Of a DNA stretch of 64,000 bases, positions 27,358 to 36,571 are shown one piece after another. The position numbers were made by a program, and so were the translations under genes. The first letter of the stretch is position 1, and each line of letters opens with the position of its first letter. The stretch is from CAZCFB01 sp964511535 (GTDB taxonomy: Bacteria; Myxococcota_A; Polyangia; GCA-2747355; CAZCFB01): positions 92,003 to 156,002 of the forward strand of contig CAZEFW010000003.1 of the NCBI GenBank assembly GCA_964511535.1, given 5' to 3'. The notes below the pieces were generated by a model. The model worked only from the letters and a program-made list of their open reading frames with translations, had not been told where the DNA came from and did not search any database.

Positions 27358-29325
27358 ATGTCTTGCTCACCAAACTCGGTGTGGTCAGCGGTCTGCGCGC
27401 TGGTGTGCCTCGCGTGCGCAGCCTGCGGTGTTGGGATCGACAAGGGCACCAACCCGGGACTGGCCGACGGCGGGGCATCCGCCGACACCACCACCGCCAG
27501 GGGGCCGAAGGGGACCTTCCATTATTTCGGCGGCGTGGGTAACGGCGAAATAGGACCGGAAAATGGCCTGGTGCTCACGGCCCGGACCATGAAGCTCGAC
27601 GGCACAGGCGGAGCAGCACTCAAGGAGTGGCCCGTGGGCTTCGACATCGAGGACGTCACCATCGCCACGCCGTCCACATACCCTGTCCGCGACTACGATC
27701 ACACCGAGGTCGACCACAGCCGCGCCCTGAACAGGGGAGCGGCGATCCTGCTTCCCGGTTCCCTGGGTCGCCTCTACCTGGTGAGCACCACCAAGCCGGC
27801 GGCCGAGACCTTTGTCCAGGTCAAAGCCGACGGCACGGTCAGGACCCTGAGCTCCGTGTCCGGCAAAGGGACGTTCGATGGGTTCTACCCCATGGTGAGC
27901 TTCAGCCCGGACAGCGCCATCCTCGCGGTGGCCCACTACAACCCCATCCCCGAACCGGTGGGCTTCAAGCTGATCCGCCTCGACGGCAAGAAGTTCTCCC
28001 ACACCAAGAGCGCCGTGTGCGACTTCTCGCCTGCTGCCCCGCCCGCCGGCTTCACTTTCTGGAACAAGTCGGTGTTCGTCTTTTCAGAGAAGCGGGTCTG
28101 GTTCCAGGCCCGCGGCTGGCACAGGTCATTCCTGTTCTCGGCGCCCCTGGACTGTTCGGCGAGGGCCGCGGTGGTGAAGCTGCCCGATGTGGCAGGCTCG
28201 ACACCGGACTACCTCGGGCTGCACTTCGGGATCTCGGCGGACCGCAGGCACCTGATGGTGGTGGGCTCCCAGGGGCTGGCGACCAGGCAGGCAGACGTGA
28301 TCCTGGTGGACGCCCTGACCCAAAAGGCAGTGAACTTCACCTCCACCGCCAGCCACGATTACTTTGGCGGCGGCCTCTTCTTCAAGGACGTCTTCATCGC
28401 GTTGTCCCCCGGGAACAAGCACCTGGCATACATCGCCTTCGACAATTCGGGGATGGAGCTTTATGTCAGGCCGACGGACCGGAGCCAGCCGGCGGTGAAG
28501 GTGACGGACGCCAAGAGCTTCCCCGGCGCAAAGATGGCGGGCGTCTCGGCCCTCGCCTGGACCAGCGCGGACGACCTGCTCTTCTGGGCCGGCGCGGTGG
28601 TGGGCGGACGGTCGCAGGACCTCTATCATTACAGGCTCTCCACCGGCGCGCTGGCGAACCTGACCGGCACCGGGGATGCCACCTGGCCCTTCGTCACCCC
28701 GGGCAAGCTGAGCCCCGACGGCGGGTGGCGCTCACCCGACGGCAAACAGATCTACTTCCTGCAACAGCGGGCGCCGGTGAACACCACCTTCCACGGGCGC
28801 GACCTCCAGGCCCTGGACCTGACCACCATGAAGCTCAGGGACGTCTTCACCGGGCGGTATGTGTCTGACGTCCAGTCAGCCAGGGGCGCCTCGAACCGCG
28901 TCTTCTTCGTCGAGAGCGGGCTGGCGGGCAAGTCGAAGTGGAACCTGTGGTTCTTCGATCAGGGCAAGACCTCCAGGCCGGTCAAGCTGACGCACTTCAG
29001 CGTCCCCAACAAGATCCACAGCATCATCCCGAACCACGACGGGACCGTCGTCGCGTTGCTCGTCTCCCAGCCGGGCTCCGGCCGGATCAACCTGTACCTG
29101 GTGCAGGTGAACGCCGGCGGCACGCCGGTACAGCGCAAGCTCACCTCGGGCCCCGGCATCGTGCTCGGCGGGGTCCGCTTCACCCTGGACGGCAAGTCCG
29201 TGCTCTGGGGCCGCGCCCCCGAGCATGCCCACCACAACGACCTGCGCATATCGAGCCTGGACGGCAGCGGCACCCGCACCCTCGTCTCCAGGAAGCAGGT
29301 GAACCTGCTGGTGGATACTTACTGA
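27358..29325 (+). CDS. TolB/WD40-like beta-propeller lipoprotein
   Basis: A 655-residue lipoprotein with a signal peptide and lipobox LACAAC (Cys near residue 21-23). The rest shows repeated blades with the TolB-like pattern 'SPDSAILAVAHYN', 'SPGNKHLAYIAFD', 'SPDGGWRSPDGKQIYFL' and 'TLDGKSVLWGR', each a strand, a D-G turn and a strand. A six- to seven-bladed propeller, possibly two, is likely, acting as a surface or periplasmic binding scaffold. GGGAGG upstream supports the ATG. The next gene is convergent. Confidence 0.82.
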   Translation: MSCSPNSVWSAVCALVCLACAACGVGIDKGTNPGLADGGASADTTTARGPKGTFHYFGGVGNGEIGPENGLVLTARTMKLDGTGGAALKEWPVGFDIEDVTIATPSTYPVRDYDHTEVDHSRALNRGAAILLPGSLGRLYLVSTTKPAAETFVQVKADGTVRTLSSVSGKGTFDGFYPMVSFSPDSAILAVAHYNPIPEPVGFKLIRLDGKKFSHTKSAVCDFSPAAPPAGFTFWNKSVFVFSEKRVWFQARGWHRSFLFSAPLDCSARAAVVKLPDVAGSTPDYLGLHFGISADRRHLMVVGSQGLATRQADVILVDALTQKAVNFTSTASHDYFGGGLFFKDVFIALSPGNKHLAYIAFDNSGMELYVRPTDRSQPAVKVTDAKSFPGAKMAGVSALAWTSADDLLFWAGAVVGGRSQDLYHYRLSTGALANLTGTGDATWPFVTPGKLSPDGGWRSPDGKQIYFLQQRAPVNTTFHGRDLQALDLTTMKLRDVFTGRYVSDVQSARGASNRVFFVESGLAGKSKWNLWFFDQGKTSRPVKLTHFSVPNKIHSIIPNHDGTVVALLVSQPGSGRINLYLVQVNAGGTPVQRKLTSGPGIVLGGVRFTLDGKSVLWGRAPEHAHHNDLRISSLDGSGTRTLVSRKQVNLLVDTY

Positions 29326-29362
29326 GCCGCCCCGGGGCTGCGGCGTTCTGGCGCGCCGGCCT

Positions 29363-32300
29363 TCAGCGGCCCGAGGCCGCTGCCACCGGCAACACCCGCC
29401 TCATGGGCACGCCCGTGCCGAACTGCAGCAGCTCCCGGGCCCAGCGGCTGCCGGTCTCGGCGACCATGCGCCTGAGGATGGCCCGCAGCCGCTGCAGCTC
29501 CTCCCCCCGGGGGGACTCATCGCCGCACAGCGCCACGTCGTCGTGGAGCATCTCCAGGGGCTGCCCGTGCATCAGGTACAGCTCGCCCCCGGTCATGCCA
29601 GAGCCCACGCACGGGCCGCAGCTGCCCAGCACCACGCCGGTGCCGCCGGTCATGTACTCGAAGGCGTACTTGCCCACCCGCTCGGCCACCAGCGTGGCCC
29701 CGCTGTTGCGCACGCCGAAGCGCTGCCCCGCGCCGCCGCCCACCAGCAGGTGCCCCCCGGTGGCGCCGTAGGCGGCGGCGTTGCCCACCAGGTGCGGCGC
29801 GTCGGGCAGGCCCTCGGGCGCGCGCACCACCACCAGGGCGCCGGCGCTCATGGCGCTGGCCACCCCGTCGTTGGCGTGGCCCACATGCCGGACCTTCATC
29901 CCGTCGCAGGCGGCGAAGGCCAGGCCTTGACCGGCGGCGCCGGCGGTGCGCAGCTCCACCTCTGCCGCCGGTCCGACGCGCGCCAGCTCAACGGCGAGGG
30001 TGGCGCCGAGCGCCCGGTCCCGGTTGTCCACCTGCAGGGACACCACCGCGCGGTCCTCCTGTCCGGACAGGGCCGCCGCGCTGGCGTCGAGGATGCGCTG
30101 GTTGGCCGGCGAGATGATAGGCGCCTCGTCCGCGCCCTCCCGCGGGCCTTGCCCGTCGCCCACCGGGGCCGTCAGCTCGGCCAGGTGCAGCTTGTCCCAG
30201 CGGGGAGAGCCGCTCGGGCGCTGCTCCAGCAGGTCCACTCGCCCCACGAGCTCGGACGGGCGCCGCAGGCCGAGGCCCGCCAGCAGCGACCGCACCTCCC
30301 CGGCCACGCAGGTCAGGTACCGCACCACGCCGTTTCGCGCCTCGCGGTACCGCTCCTCCTCGGAGGTGTCGGCGTGGATCGGCCCCGGCTTGTGGCGCCG
30401 CATGAAGCGCGCCTGCACCTCGCCGTCCTGGGTGGCGATGCCCTCGGGGCAGCTGCCCCGGCTGCACCCGCGGCAGTAGACGCAGTTCTCAGCCACCAGC
30501 AGCGGCGTCCCGAACGCCACCTCGTCCGCGCCCAGGGCCATCACCCGGGCCACGTCGAGCCCGGACTTCAGGCCGCCGTCGGCGCGAAGGCGAACCCTGC
30601 CGCGCAGGCCGTTGAGCGCCAGGTGCTGGTGCGCCTCGCTCAGCCCGCGGTCCAGGGGCAGGCCTGCGTGCAGGATGCTGCCGGCGTGGGCGGCGCCGGT
30701 CCCCCCCTCGAAGCCGCTCACCGTGATGATGTCGGCCCCTGCCTTGGCCACCCCCACCGAGATGGTGCCCAGGTTCGACACCGCGGGCACCTTGACCGAG
30801 ATGGTGGCCGCCGGGTTGCACTGGCGCAGGTTGGTGATCAGCTGGGCCAGGTCCTCGATGCTGTAGATGTCGTGATGCGGCGGCGGCGAGATGAGCGCGA
30901 CCCCCGGCTTCACCTTGCGGATGGCGGCGATGACGCCGGTGACCTTGGGCCCCGGCAGGTGCCCGCCCTCCCCCGGCTTGGCCCCCTGGCCGATCTTGAT
31001 CTCCAGCTCGTCGGCCCCCGCGAGGTACTCGGCGTCCACGCCGAACCGGCCGGACGCCACCTGCCGGACCCTGTCCCGGTCATCGGCCCACGGGCCGCCC
31101 GGGTTGCGCCGGCTGTCCTCGCCGCCCTCGCCCGAGTTGGACAGCGCGCCGAACCGGTTGAAGGCCGCCGCGATGGCCCGGTGGGCGGTGGCGTGCAGCG
31201 CCCCGTGAGACATGGCCGCGCCCCTGAAGGTGGCGCGCACGATCTCCTCGACGCTGGCCACCTCGTCCAGGGGCAGCGCCGGCGCCTCCGACGGCCGAAG
31301 GCGCAGCAGGTCCCGCAGGTAGACCGGCGGCGTGCTCTCCAGCAGCGCGGTGAAGCGGTCGTACGCCCCGGCGCGGTTGCCGTCCCGGGCCACCAGCTGC
31401 AGCGCGTTGGTCACCTCCTTGCGGTAGACCGGCATGTTGCGGTTCCGGTCCAGGCGCCCCTCCTTCTCCCGCGCGCCGCACCGCGCCACGATGTCAGCGT
31501 GGATCTCCTCCATCTCCAGCCCCTCCACCCGGCACACCGTGTCAGGGATGAAGTAGTCCACCACCTCCCCTGACAGGCCGATGGCCTCGAACAGGGCCGA
31601 CCCCCGGTACCCCCCGAGGGTGGTGATCCCCATCTTGGACATGATGCGCCGCAGGGACGCCACCAGCGCGCGCACCAGGTTGTTCACCGCCTCCAGCGGC
31701 GAGACCCCCTTGACCGTGCGCGCCAGGTGGAGCATGGCGTAGGGGTTGACCGCAGTGGCCCCGTACGCCAGCAGCACCGCCAGGTCATGCCCCTCGTGCA
31801 CCTCCCCGGTCTCCACCACGATGCTGGCGTCTCGCCGCAGGCCCTCCCGGGCCAGGGCCCGGTGCACCGCGCCGGTGAGCAGCAGCATGGGCACCGGCAG
31901 GCGCTGGCTGCTGGCCGCCTCCAGGTCCGACAGCACCAGGATGGAGACGCCGCGCCGCACGGCGTCGAGGCACTCGTCGGTGAGGTCATGGATCCGGCGC
32001 ACCAGCTGGCGGCTCTCGGCGCCGCCGTAGCTGGCGTCCATGCGCAGCGCGCGCAGGTGGCCATGGCAGGGCATGAACAGCCGGGCGACCTGCTCATCGC
32101 GCAGCACCGGGTGCTCCAGCCGGTACTGGGGCCAGGTCTCGTAGGAGCTGTACTTGGTCACCTGCGGGGAACGTCCGAGGAACACCGTGGTGTCCATGGC
32201 GCCCCCCTCGCGCAGGGGGTCGATGGGCGGGTTGGTCACCACCGCCACGATCTGGTTCAGGTAGCTGTAGAGCCGCGAGTGGTTCTCGCTGAAGATGGCC

Positions 32301-33754
32301 AGGGGCAAATCGTTCCCCATGCTGTGCACGGGCGATCGCGACGCCGCCGCGGTCTGCCGCAGCCGCCGGGCGCGCTCGGTGGTCCAGCCGAAGCGGTTGA
32401 GCGACTCGGTGGACAGGTCGCGCGCGCCCGCGCCGTCCTCCATGGGCACCAGGTTGTCGCTGGCCAATCCGCCGAAGTTCAGCCCGCTGAGCTGGATCAC
32501 CCAGCGCGTGGCCGCGCCGGGCAGCACCACCTCCCCGGTCTCGAGATCGCCGACGATCATCTCCCCCGGCTCGAGCTGCCCGTCGCGCTCCACATCGCCG
32601 GGCATCACCGGCACCACCCCGGCCTCGCTGGCGATGACCAGCCGGCCTGCGCGGGTGACGGTGTAGCGCAGGGGCCGCAGCCCCATGCGGTCGAGCAGGC
32701 CGAGCACGAGCTCTCCGTCGCTGGCGGCCACCGCCGCGGGCCCCTCCCACGCGCCGAGGGACCCCATGGCGCGGCGGTTGCCCTCCCAGAAGCGGCGCTC
32801 CTGGTCATCACCGTCGGGGCGGTCCATCCAGGCGGGGGGGATCATCCGGCGCAGAGCCTCGGCCACGCTGGACATGCCGTGGGCCGTCATCATCTCGGCC
32901 ACCCGATCCAGGTGAGCCGAGTCGCTGCCGTGGGGCATGAGCGGGCACTGCACCCCCAGGGCGCTGTCCAGGTCACGCACCGCGCGCACGTTTGCGGTGA
33001 TGGTGTTGATCTCGCCGTTGTGCGCCAGCAGCCTGAACGGCTGCACCAGGTGCCAGCTGCTGAAGGTGTTGGTGGCGAAGCGGCGGTGGCCCACCACCAC
33101 CCGGGTGGCCATGTCGGGGTCCTGCAGATCGGGGAAGAACCCGCCGAGCTGCTCGCCGGTGCCGAGCACCTTGTACACCGTGGTGTGGCTGGCCAGCGAG
33201 ACCACGTTGAGCGCGCCGGCGAAGCGCGCCTCGATGGTCCCCTTGACCAGGTAGAGCACCCGGCGCAGCTGGGCCTCCCGGCGATGCCCCTTGGCCACCA
33301 GCACCTGGTGCAGCTGCGGCACGTCCTGGCGCGCCCTGGCGCCGAGGACCTCCTCGCGCACGGGCACCTGCCGCCACCCCATGGGCTTGAGCCCTCGTCG
33401 GCGCAGGATCCCGTCCACCTCTCGCCGGTACTGGACCATGTTCCGCTCACCCGGCAGCGCGGCGAGCATTCCCACCACCAGCGGCTCATCTCTGGACGGC
33501 AGGGACCGCCCCGGCGCCACGAAGCGCTCGAAGAAGGCGCGCTCGGGGCGGATCAGCACTCCGGCCCCGTCCCCGGTGCCGTCCAGGGAGCCCCCGCGGT
33601 GCTCCATGCGGCGGATCCCACGCAGGGCCGCGGCCAGCAGCTCGTGAGAGGCCGGCGCCCTGAGATCCGCCAGCGCCAGGATCCCGCAGCCCCCCCGACC
33701 AGGGTCGTTTGCCACCCGCTCCGCGAGCCTGTCCGGGGCCCGATCTTGAGCCAT
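29363..33754 (-). CDS. gltB: glutamate synthase large subunit
   Basis: A 1463-residue enzyme that makes glutamate from glutamine and 2-oxoglutarate. With the ATG at 33754, a 22-residue propeptide precedes the likely catalytic Cys23 (GGCGILALADL). The class II glutaminase domain (to about 400) includes GDGAGVLI and LLAHNGEINTI. A central region and the FMN/2-oxoglutarate domain follow (SGFEGGTGAAHAGS, RADGGLKSG). The [3Fe-4S] cysteines lie near 1090 (CVYCRGCSRGSCPEGIATQ). The C-terminal Gly-rich beta-helix is intact. The frame is open to 33943 and no Shine-Dalgarno decides the start. No gltD subunit lies nearby, so the electron donor is unclear. Confidence 0.94.
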   Translation of the reverse strand: MAQDRAPDRLAERVANDPGRGGCGILALADLRAPASHELLAAALRGIRRMEHRGGSLDGTGDGAGVLIRPERAFFERFVAPGRSLPSRDEPLVVGMLAALPGERNMVQYRREVDGILRRRGLKPMGWRQVPVREEVLGARARQDVPQLHQVLVAKGHRREAQLRRVLYLVKGTIEARFAGALNVVSLASHTTVYKVLGTGEQLGGFFPDLQDPDMATRVVVGHRRFATNTFSSWHLVQPFRLLAHNGEINTITANVRAVRDLDSALGVQCPLMPHGSDSAHLDRVAEMMTAHGMSSVAEALRRMIPPAWMDRPDGDDQERRFWEGNRRAMGSLGAWEGPAAVAASDGELVLGLLDRMGLRPLRYTVTRAGRLVIASEAGVVPVMPGDVERDGQLEPGEMIVGDLETGEVVLPGAATRWVIQLSGLNFGGLASDNLVPMEDGAGARDLSTESLNRFGWTTERARRLRQTAAASRSPVHSMGNDLPLAIFSENHSRLYSYLNQIVAVVTNPPIDPLREGGAMDTTVFLGRSPQVTKYSSYETWPQYRLEHPVLRDEQVARLFMPCHGHLRALRMDASYGGAESRQLVRRIHDLTDECLDAVRRGVSILVLSDLEAASSQRLPVPMLLLTGAVHRALAREGLRRDASIVVETGEVHEGHDLAVLLAYGATAVNPYAMLHLARTVKGVSPLEAVNNLVRALVASLRRIMSKMGITTLGGYRGSALFEAIGLSGEVVDYFIPDTVCRVEGLEMEEIHADIVARCGAREKEGRLDRNRNMPVYRKEVTNALQLVARDGNRAGAYDRFTALLESTPPVYLRDLLRLRPSEAPALPLDEVASVEEIVRATFRGAAMSHGALHATAHRAIAAAFNRFGALSNSGEGGEDSRRNPGGPWADDRDRVRQVASGRFGVDAEYLAGADELEIKIGQGAKPGEGGHLPGPKVTGVIAAIRKVKPGVALISPPPHHDIYSIEDLAQLITNLRQCNPAATISVKVPAVSNLGTISVGVAKAGADIITVSGFEGGTGAAHAGSILHAGLPLDRGLSEAHQHLALNGLRGRVRLRADGGLKSGLDVARVMALGADEVAFGTPLLVAENCVYCRGCSRGSCPEGIATQDGEVQARFMRRHKPGPIHADTSEEERYREARNGVVRYLTCVAGEVRSLLAGLGLRRPSELVGRVDLLEQRPSGSPRWDKLHLAELTAPVGDGQGPREGADEAPIISPANQRILDASAAALSGQEDRAVVSLQVDNRDRALGATLAVELARVGPAAEVELRTAGAAGQGLAFAACDGMKVRHVGHANDGVASAMSAGALVVVRAPEGLPDAPHLVGNAAAYGATGGHLLVGGGAGQRFGVRNSGATLVAERVGKYAFEYMTGGTGVVLGSCGPCVGSGMTGGELYLMHGQPLEMLHDDVALCGDESPRGEELQRLRAILRRMVAETGSRWARELLQFGTGVPMRRVLPVAAASGR

Positions 33755-33887
33755 GTTGACGCACTTGGTGTGGTCGCCGTTGCTTTCCAAAACAACCTCC
33801 CGGGGAGGCCCGCTCCGGGCCATTTCCCAATGTTCAACCATTCCGCACGAGTCCACGCCTGGCACATGTCCTGCTTTGCCCGGCGCC

Positions 33888-34970
33888 ATGGAGATGAAGC
33901 TAAAAGCGAGCCATGCCATGCACGCCAGGGTCCCGGTGGGCATCGCGGGCTACGGGGCCTATGTCCCCAGGTTGAGGGTTCTGAATGAGGTCATCGCCGC
34001 GGCCTGGGGCAAGGAGCCGAAGCGGGCGCCCATCAGGGTCAAGTCCGTGCCCGGCCCCGACGAGGACACCGCCACCATGAGCATCGAGGCGGCGCGCAAC
34101 GCGCTGCGTCGAGCGAAGATCCCGCGCGAGGAGATCCGCGCGGTCTGGGTCGGCACGGAGTCGAAGCCGTACGCGGTGAAGCCCACCTCCACGGTGGTGG
34201 CCGAGGCCCTGGGCCTGACGCCCTACGTGAGCGCGGCGGACATGGAGTTCGCCTGCAAGGCCGGCTCTGAAGCCATGCAGACCGCCATCGCCTACGTGGG
34301 CTCGGGCATGGCCCGGGCGGCCCTGGCCATCGGCATGGACGCGGCCCAGTCGCGCCCCGGTGACTCGCTGGAGTTCACCGCCGCGGCGGGCGGCGCCGCG
34401 TTCGTCTTCGCGCCTGCCGCCGGCGCGGTGGCGACCATCGAGGGCAGCCTCTCCTACGTCACTGATACACCGGACTTCTTCCGCCGCGCCCACCACCACT
34501 ACCCCCAGCACGGGCAGCGCTTTACCGGAGACTCGGCATACTTCCACCACTCCCTGCACGCCTCCCGCTCGCTGCTGTCGGACCTCGGCCTCAAGCCCGC
34601 CGACTACCGCTACGCCGTGTTCCACCAGCCGAACCCGAAGTTCGTGCTCCGGCTCTCGCGGGAGCTGGGCTTCGAGCGGGAGCAGATCGACCCCGGCTTC
34701 GTCGCCCCCCACATCGGCAACACCTACTCCGGCTCCTCGCTGCTTGGCCTCGCCGCCACTCTCGACGTGGCCACCGGCGGTGAGCGGATCTTCTTCGCGT
34801 CCTACGGATCGGGCGCCGGCAGCGACGCCATCTCCCTGGCCGTCACCGACCGGATCCGCGGGGCGCGCGCCCGCGAGGTGCCCACGGTGAGCGACTACCT
34901 CGGCCGCGCCGAGGAGATCCACGATTACGGCCGCTACCTGCAGTTGATGGACAAGATCCACATGGAGTGA
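33888..34970 (+). CDS. archaeal-type hydroxymethylglutaryl-CoA synthase
   Basis: A 360-residue thiolase-fold enzyme that condenses acetyl-CoA with acetoacetyl-CoA in the mevalonate pathway. The sequence follows the archaeal type: VGIAGYGAYVPRLRV, SVPGPDEDTATMSIEAA near 53-69, VGTESKPYAVKPTSTVVAEA near 88-106, catalytic Cys123 in ADMEFACKAGSEAM, and LEFTAAAGGAAFVF. Bacterial/eukaryotic MvaS proteins are longer and differ. Starts at 33888 or 33894 are both possible. The gene opens a three-gene operon with a thiolase and a DUF35 protein, the same trio that forms a substrate-channelling complex in archaea. It is divergent from gltB, with 133 bp between the starts. Confidence 0.92.
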   Translation: MEMKLKASHAMHARVPVGIAGYGAYVPRLRVLNEVIAAAWGKEPKRAPIRVKSVPGPDEDTATMSIEAARNALRRAKIPREEIRAVWVGTESKPYAVKPTSTVVAEALGLTPYVSAADMEFACKAGSEAMQTAIAYVGSGMARAALAIGMDAAQSRPGDSLEFTAAAGGAAFVFAPAAGAVATIEGSLSYVTDTPDFFRRAHHHYPQHGQRFTGDSAYFHHSLHASRSLLSDLGLKPADYRYAVFHQPNPKFVLRLSRELGFEREQIDPGFVAPHIGNTYSGSSLLGLAATLDVATGGERIFFASYGSGAGSDAISLAVTDRIRGARAREVPTVSDYLGRAEEIHDYGRYLQLMDKIHME

Positions 34971-34993
34971 ACACTCCGGAGAGGAGGGGCACA

Positions 34994-36145
34994 GTGCAGA
35001 ACGTGAGCATCATCGGCGTGGGGCAGACCCGCGTCGGCGAGCGATGGGACCGCTCCCTGCGGGAGCTGGGCGGCGAGGCGGTGACGGCGGCCTTGCGGGA
35101 CGCCGGGGTCGAGCGTCCGGGCGCCCTGTTCGTGGGCAACATGCTGGGCGGCGTCCTGTGCAAGCAACAGAACCTGGGCGCCCTGATGGCCGAATACGCC
35201 GGCTTCCCGGGCATCGAGGCCGCCGTGGTGGAGGCGGCCTGCGCCTCGGGTGGGGCCGCGTTCCGCGCTGCCTACCTTGCGGTCGCCGCGGGGGTGTGCG
35301 ACGTGGCGGTGGCCCTGGGCGTGGAGAAGATGACCGACCTGGCCATCGACGGGGTCACCGCGGGCCTGGCCACCGCCGCCGACGCGGACTACGAGTCGGC
35401 GCAGGGCGCCACCTTCACCGCGCTGAACGCCTTGCTGATGCGCGCCTATCTGGAGCGCCACGGGCTGGCGCGCGGGAGCCTGGCGCCGTTCGTCCAGGCG
35501 GCCCACCACAACGCGGTGAGCAACCCGAACGCCATGTTCCGCTACGAGGTGGACGAGGCGCGGTACCTGGCCTCGCCCATGGTGGCGGATCCGGCCGGGG
35601 TGCTCGACGCCTCGCCCGTGTGCGACGGCGCGGCGGCGGTGGTGCTCTGCCGCGGCGGCGCCAACGGGGCCAACAGCGGCCGGGCCATCCGGGTGCTCGG
35701 ATCCGGGGCGGCCACCGACTCGGTGGGCCTGGCCACGCGGGGCGATCCGCTCTGGTTCGGCGCCGTGGAAGACTCGGCTCGCCAGGCGTTCGCCCAGGCC
35801 GGCCTCGGCCCGCATCGCGTCGACTTCTTCGAGCTGCACGACGCGTTCACCATCGTCTCCGCCCTGTCGCTGGAGGCGTCCGGCTTCTGCGCCGCCGGCC
35901 AGGGCACCGACTTCGCCCGGGACGAGGGGATCCAGCTGGACGGCGAGCTGCCCATTTCGACCCAGGGAGGGCTCAAGGCGCGCGGGCACCCGGTGGGCGC
36001 CAGCGGCCTGTACCAGATCGTCGAGGCGGTACGACAGCTGCGCGGTGAGGCCGGCGAGAGCCAGGTGCCCGGCTGCGGCGTGGGCATGACCCAGAGCATC
36101 GGCGGCCTGGCCACCGCGGCGTACACCCACATCCTCGGAGTGTGA
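34994..36145 (+). CDS. archaeal/SCP-x-type acetyl-CoA acetyltransferase (thiolase)
   Basis: A 383-residue thiolase forming acetoacetyl-CoA. Catalytic Cys83 lies in VVEAACASGGAAF. ELHDAFTIVSALSLEA and the GHP loop (GLKARGHPVGASGLY) match the SCP-x-like/archaeal class. I chose the GTG at 34994 because GAGGAGGGG lies 5-6 nt upstream and the protein then begins VSIIGVGQTRVGE. A longer GTG at 34967 overlapping the HMG-CoA synthase stop is the alternative. With its neighbours it probably forms a thiolase/HMG-CoA synthase/DUF35 complex. The substrate could also be another acyl-CoA, since the family is broad. Confidence 0.9.
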   Translation: MQNVSIIGVGQTRVGERWDRSLRELGGEAVTAALRDAGVERPGALFVGNMLGGVLCKQQNLGALMAEYAGFPGIEAAVVEAACASGGAAFRAAYLAVAAGVCDVAVALGVEKMTDLAIDGVTAGLATAADADYESAQGATFTALNALLMRAYLERHGLARGSLAPFVQAAHHNAVSNPNAMFRYEVDEARYLASPMVADPAGVLDASPVCDGAAAVVLCRGGANGANSGRAIRVLGSGAATDSVGLATRGDPLWFGAVEDSARQAFAQAGLGPHRVDFFELHDAFTIVSALSLEASGFCAAGQGTDFARDEGIQLDGELPISTQGGLKARGHPVGASGLYQIVEAVRQLRGEAGESQVPGCGVGMTQSIGGLATAAYTHILGV

Positions 36146-36147
36146 CA

Positions 36148-36546
36148 ATGGAGCTGCCACGTTATCACCGGCTGCGATCCTCTTATTATCGGCTCGAGGG
36201 CTGGCGCTGCCTCCAGTGCAAGGCCGTCAGCGTCCACCCCACCAGCCGCTGCGCATCCTGCGGCGCCGACGCCCTGACCACCTTCGAGCTGAGCGGGCGC
36301 GGCGAGCTCATCTCCTGGACCCGGATCCGCCAGCCCGCCCGGGGGTTCGACGGCGGCGCGGGGCTCCTGCTGGGCCTGGTGGCCCTGGACGAGGGGTGCA
36401 GGGTCACCGCGCAGCTCACCGACGTGGAGCCCGGGGCCGCGCGAACCGGCATGCCCCTGGAGATGGTCACCCGGCGCCTGCGCGCGGGGCGCAGCGAGGG
36501 GCTCATCGTCTACGGGTACAAATTCCGCCCGCGCTTGCTCTCCTGA
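36148..36546 (+). CDS. DUF35 (rubredoxin-like Zn ribbon plus OB-fold) acyl-CoA-associated protein
   Basis: A 132-residue protein with a Zn ribbon (C21-LQ-C24 and C35-AS-C38) and a C-terminal OB-fold strand pattern (GRGELISWTRI, GLVALDEGCRVTAQLTD). DUF35 proteins bridge thiolase and HMG-CoA synthase in the archaeal complex and hold the CoA of the intermediate. GGAG 7 nt upstream favours the ATG at 36148; a GTG at 36142 overlapping the thiolase stop is possible. Order and spacing suggest one operon, and all three products are probably made together. Confidence 0.93.
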   Translation: MELPRYHRLRSSYYRLEGWRCLQCKAVSVHPTSRCASCGADALTTFELSGRGELISWTRIRQPARGFDGGAGLLLGLVALDEGCRVTAQLTDVEPGAARTGMPLEMVTRRLRAGRSEGLIVYGYKFRPRLLS

Positions 36547-36571
36547 ATCGCCCTGCCCCCCCCCTTGGCCC

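Noticed and set aside
29543..33988. Long plus-strand ORFs opposite gltB
   Set aside because: Composition typical of antisense GC-rich shadows; gltB is complete on the other strand.
34967..34993. GTG start for the thiolase overlapping the HMG-CoA synthase stop
   Set aside because: Strong Shine-Dalgarno GAGGAGGGG sits just before GTG 34994, and the extra residues are not thiolase-like.
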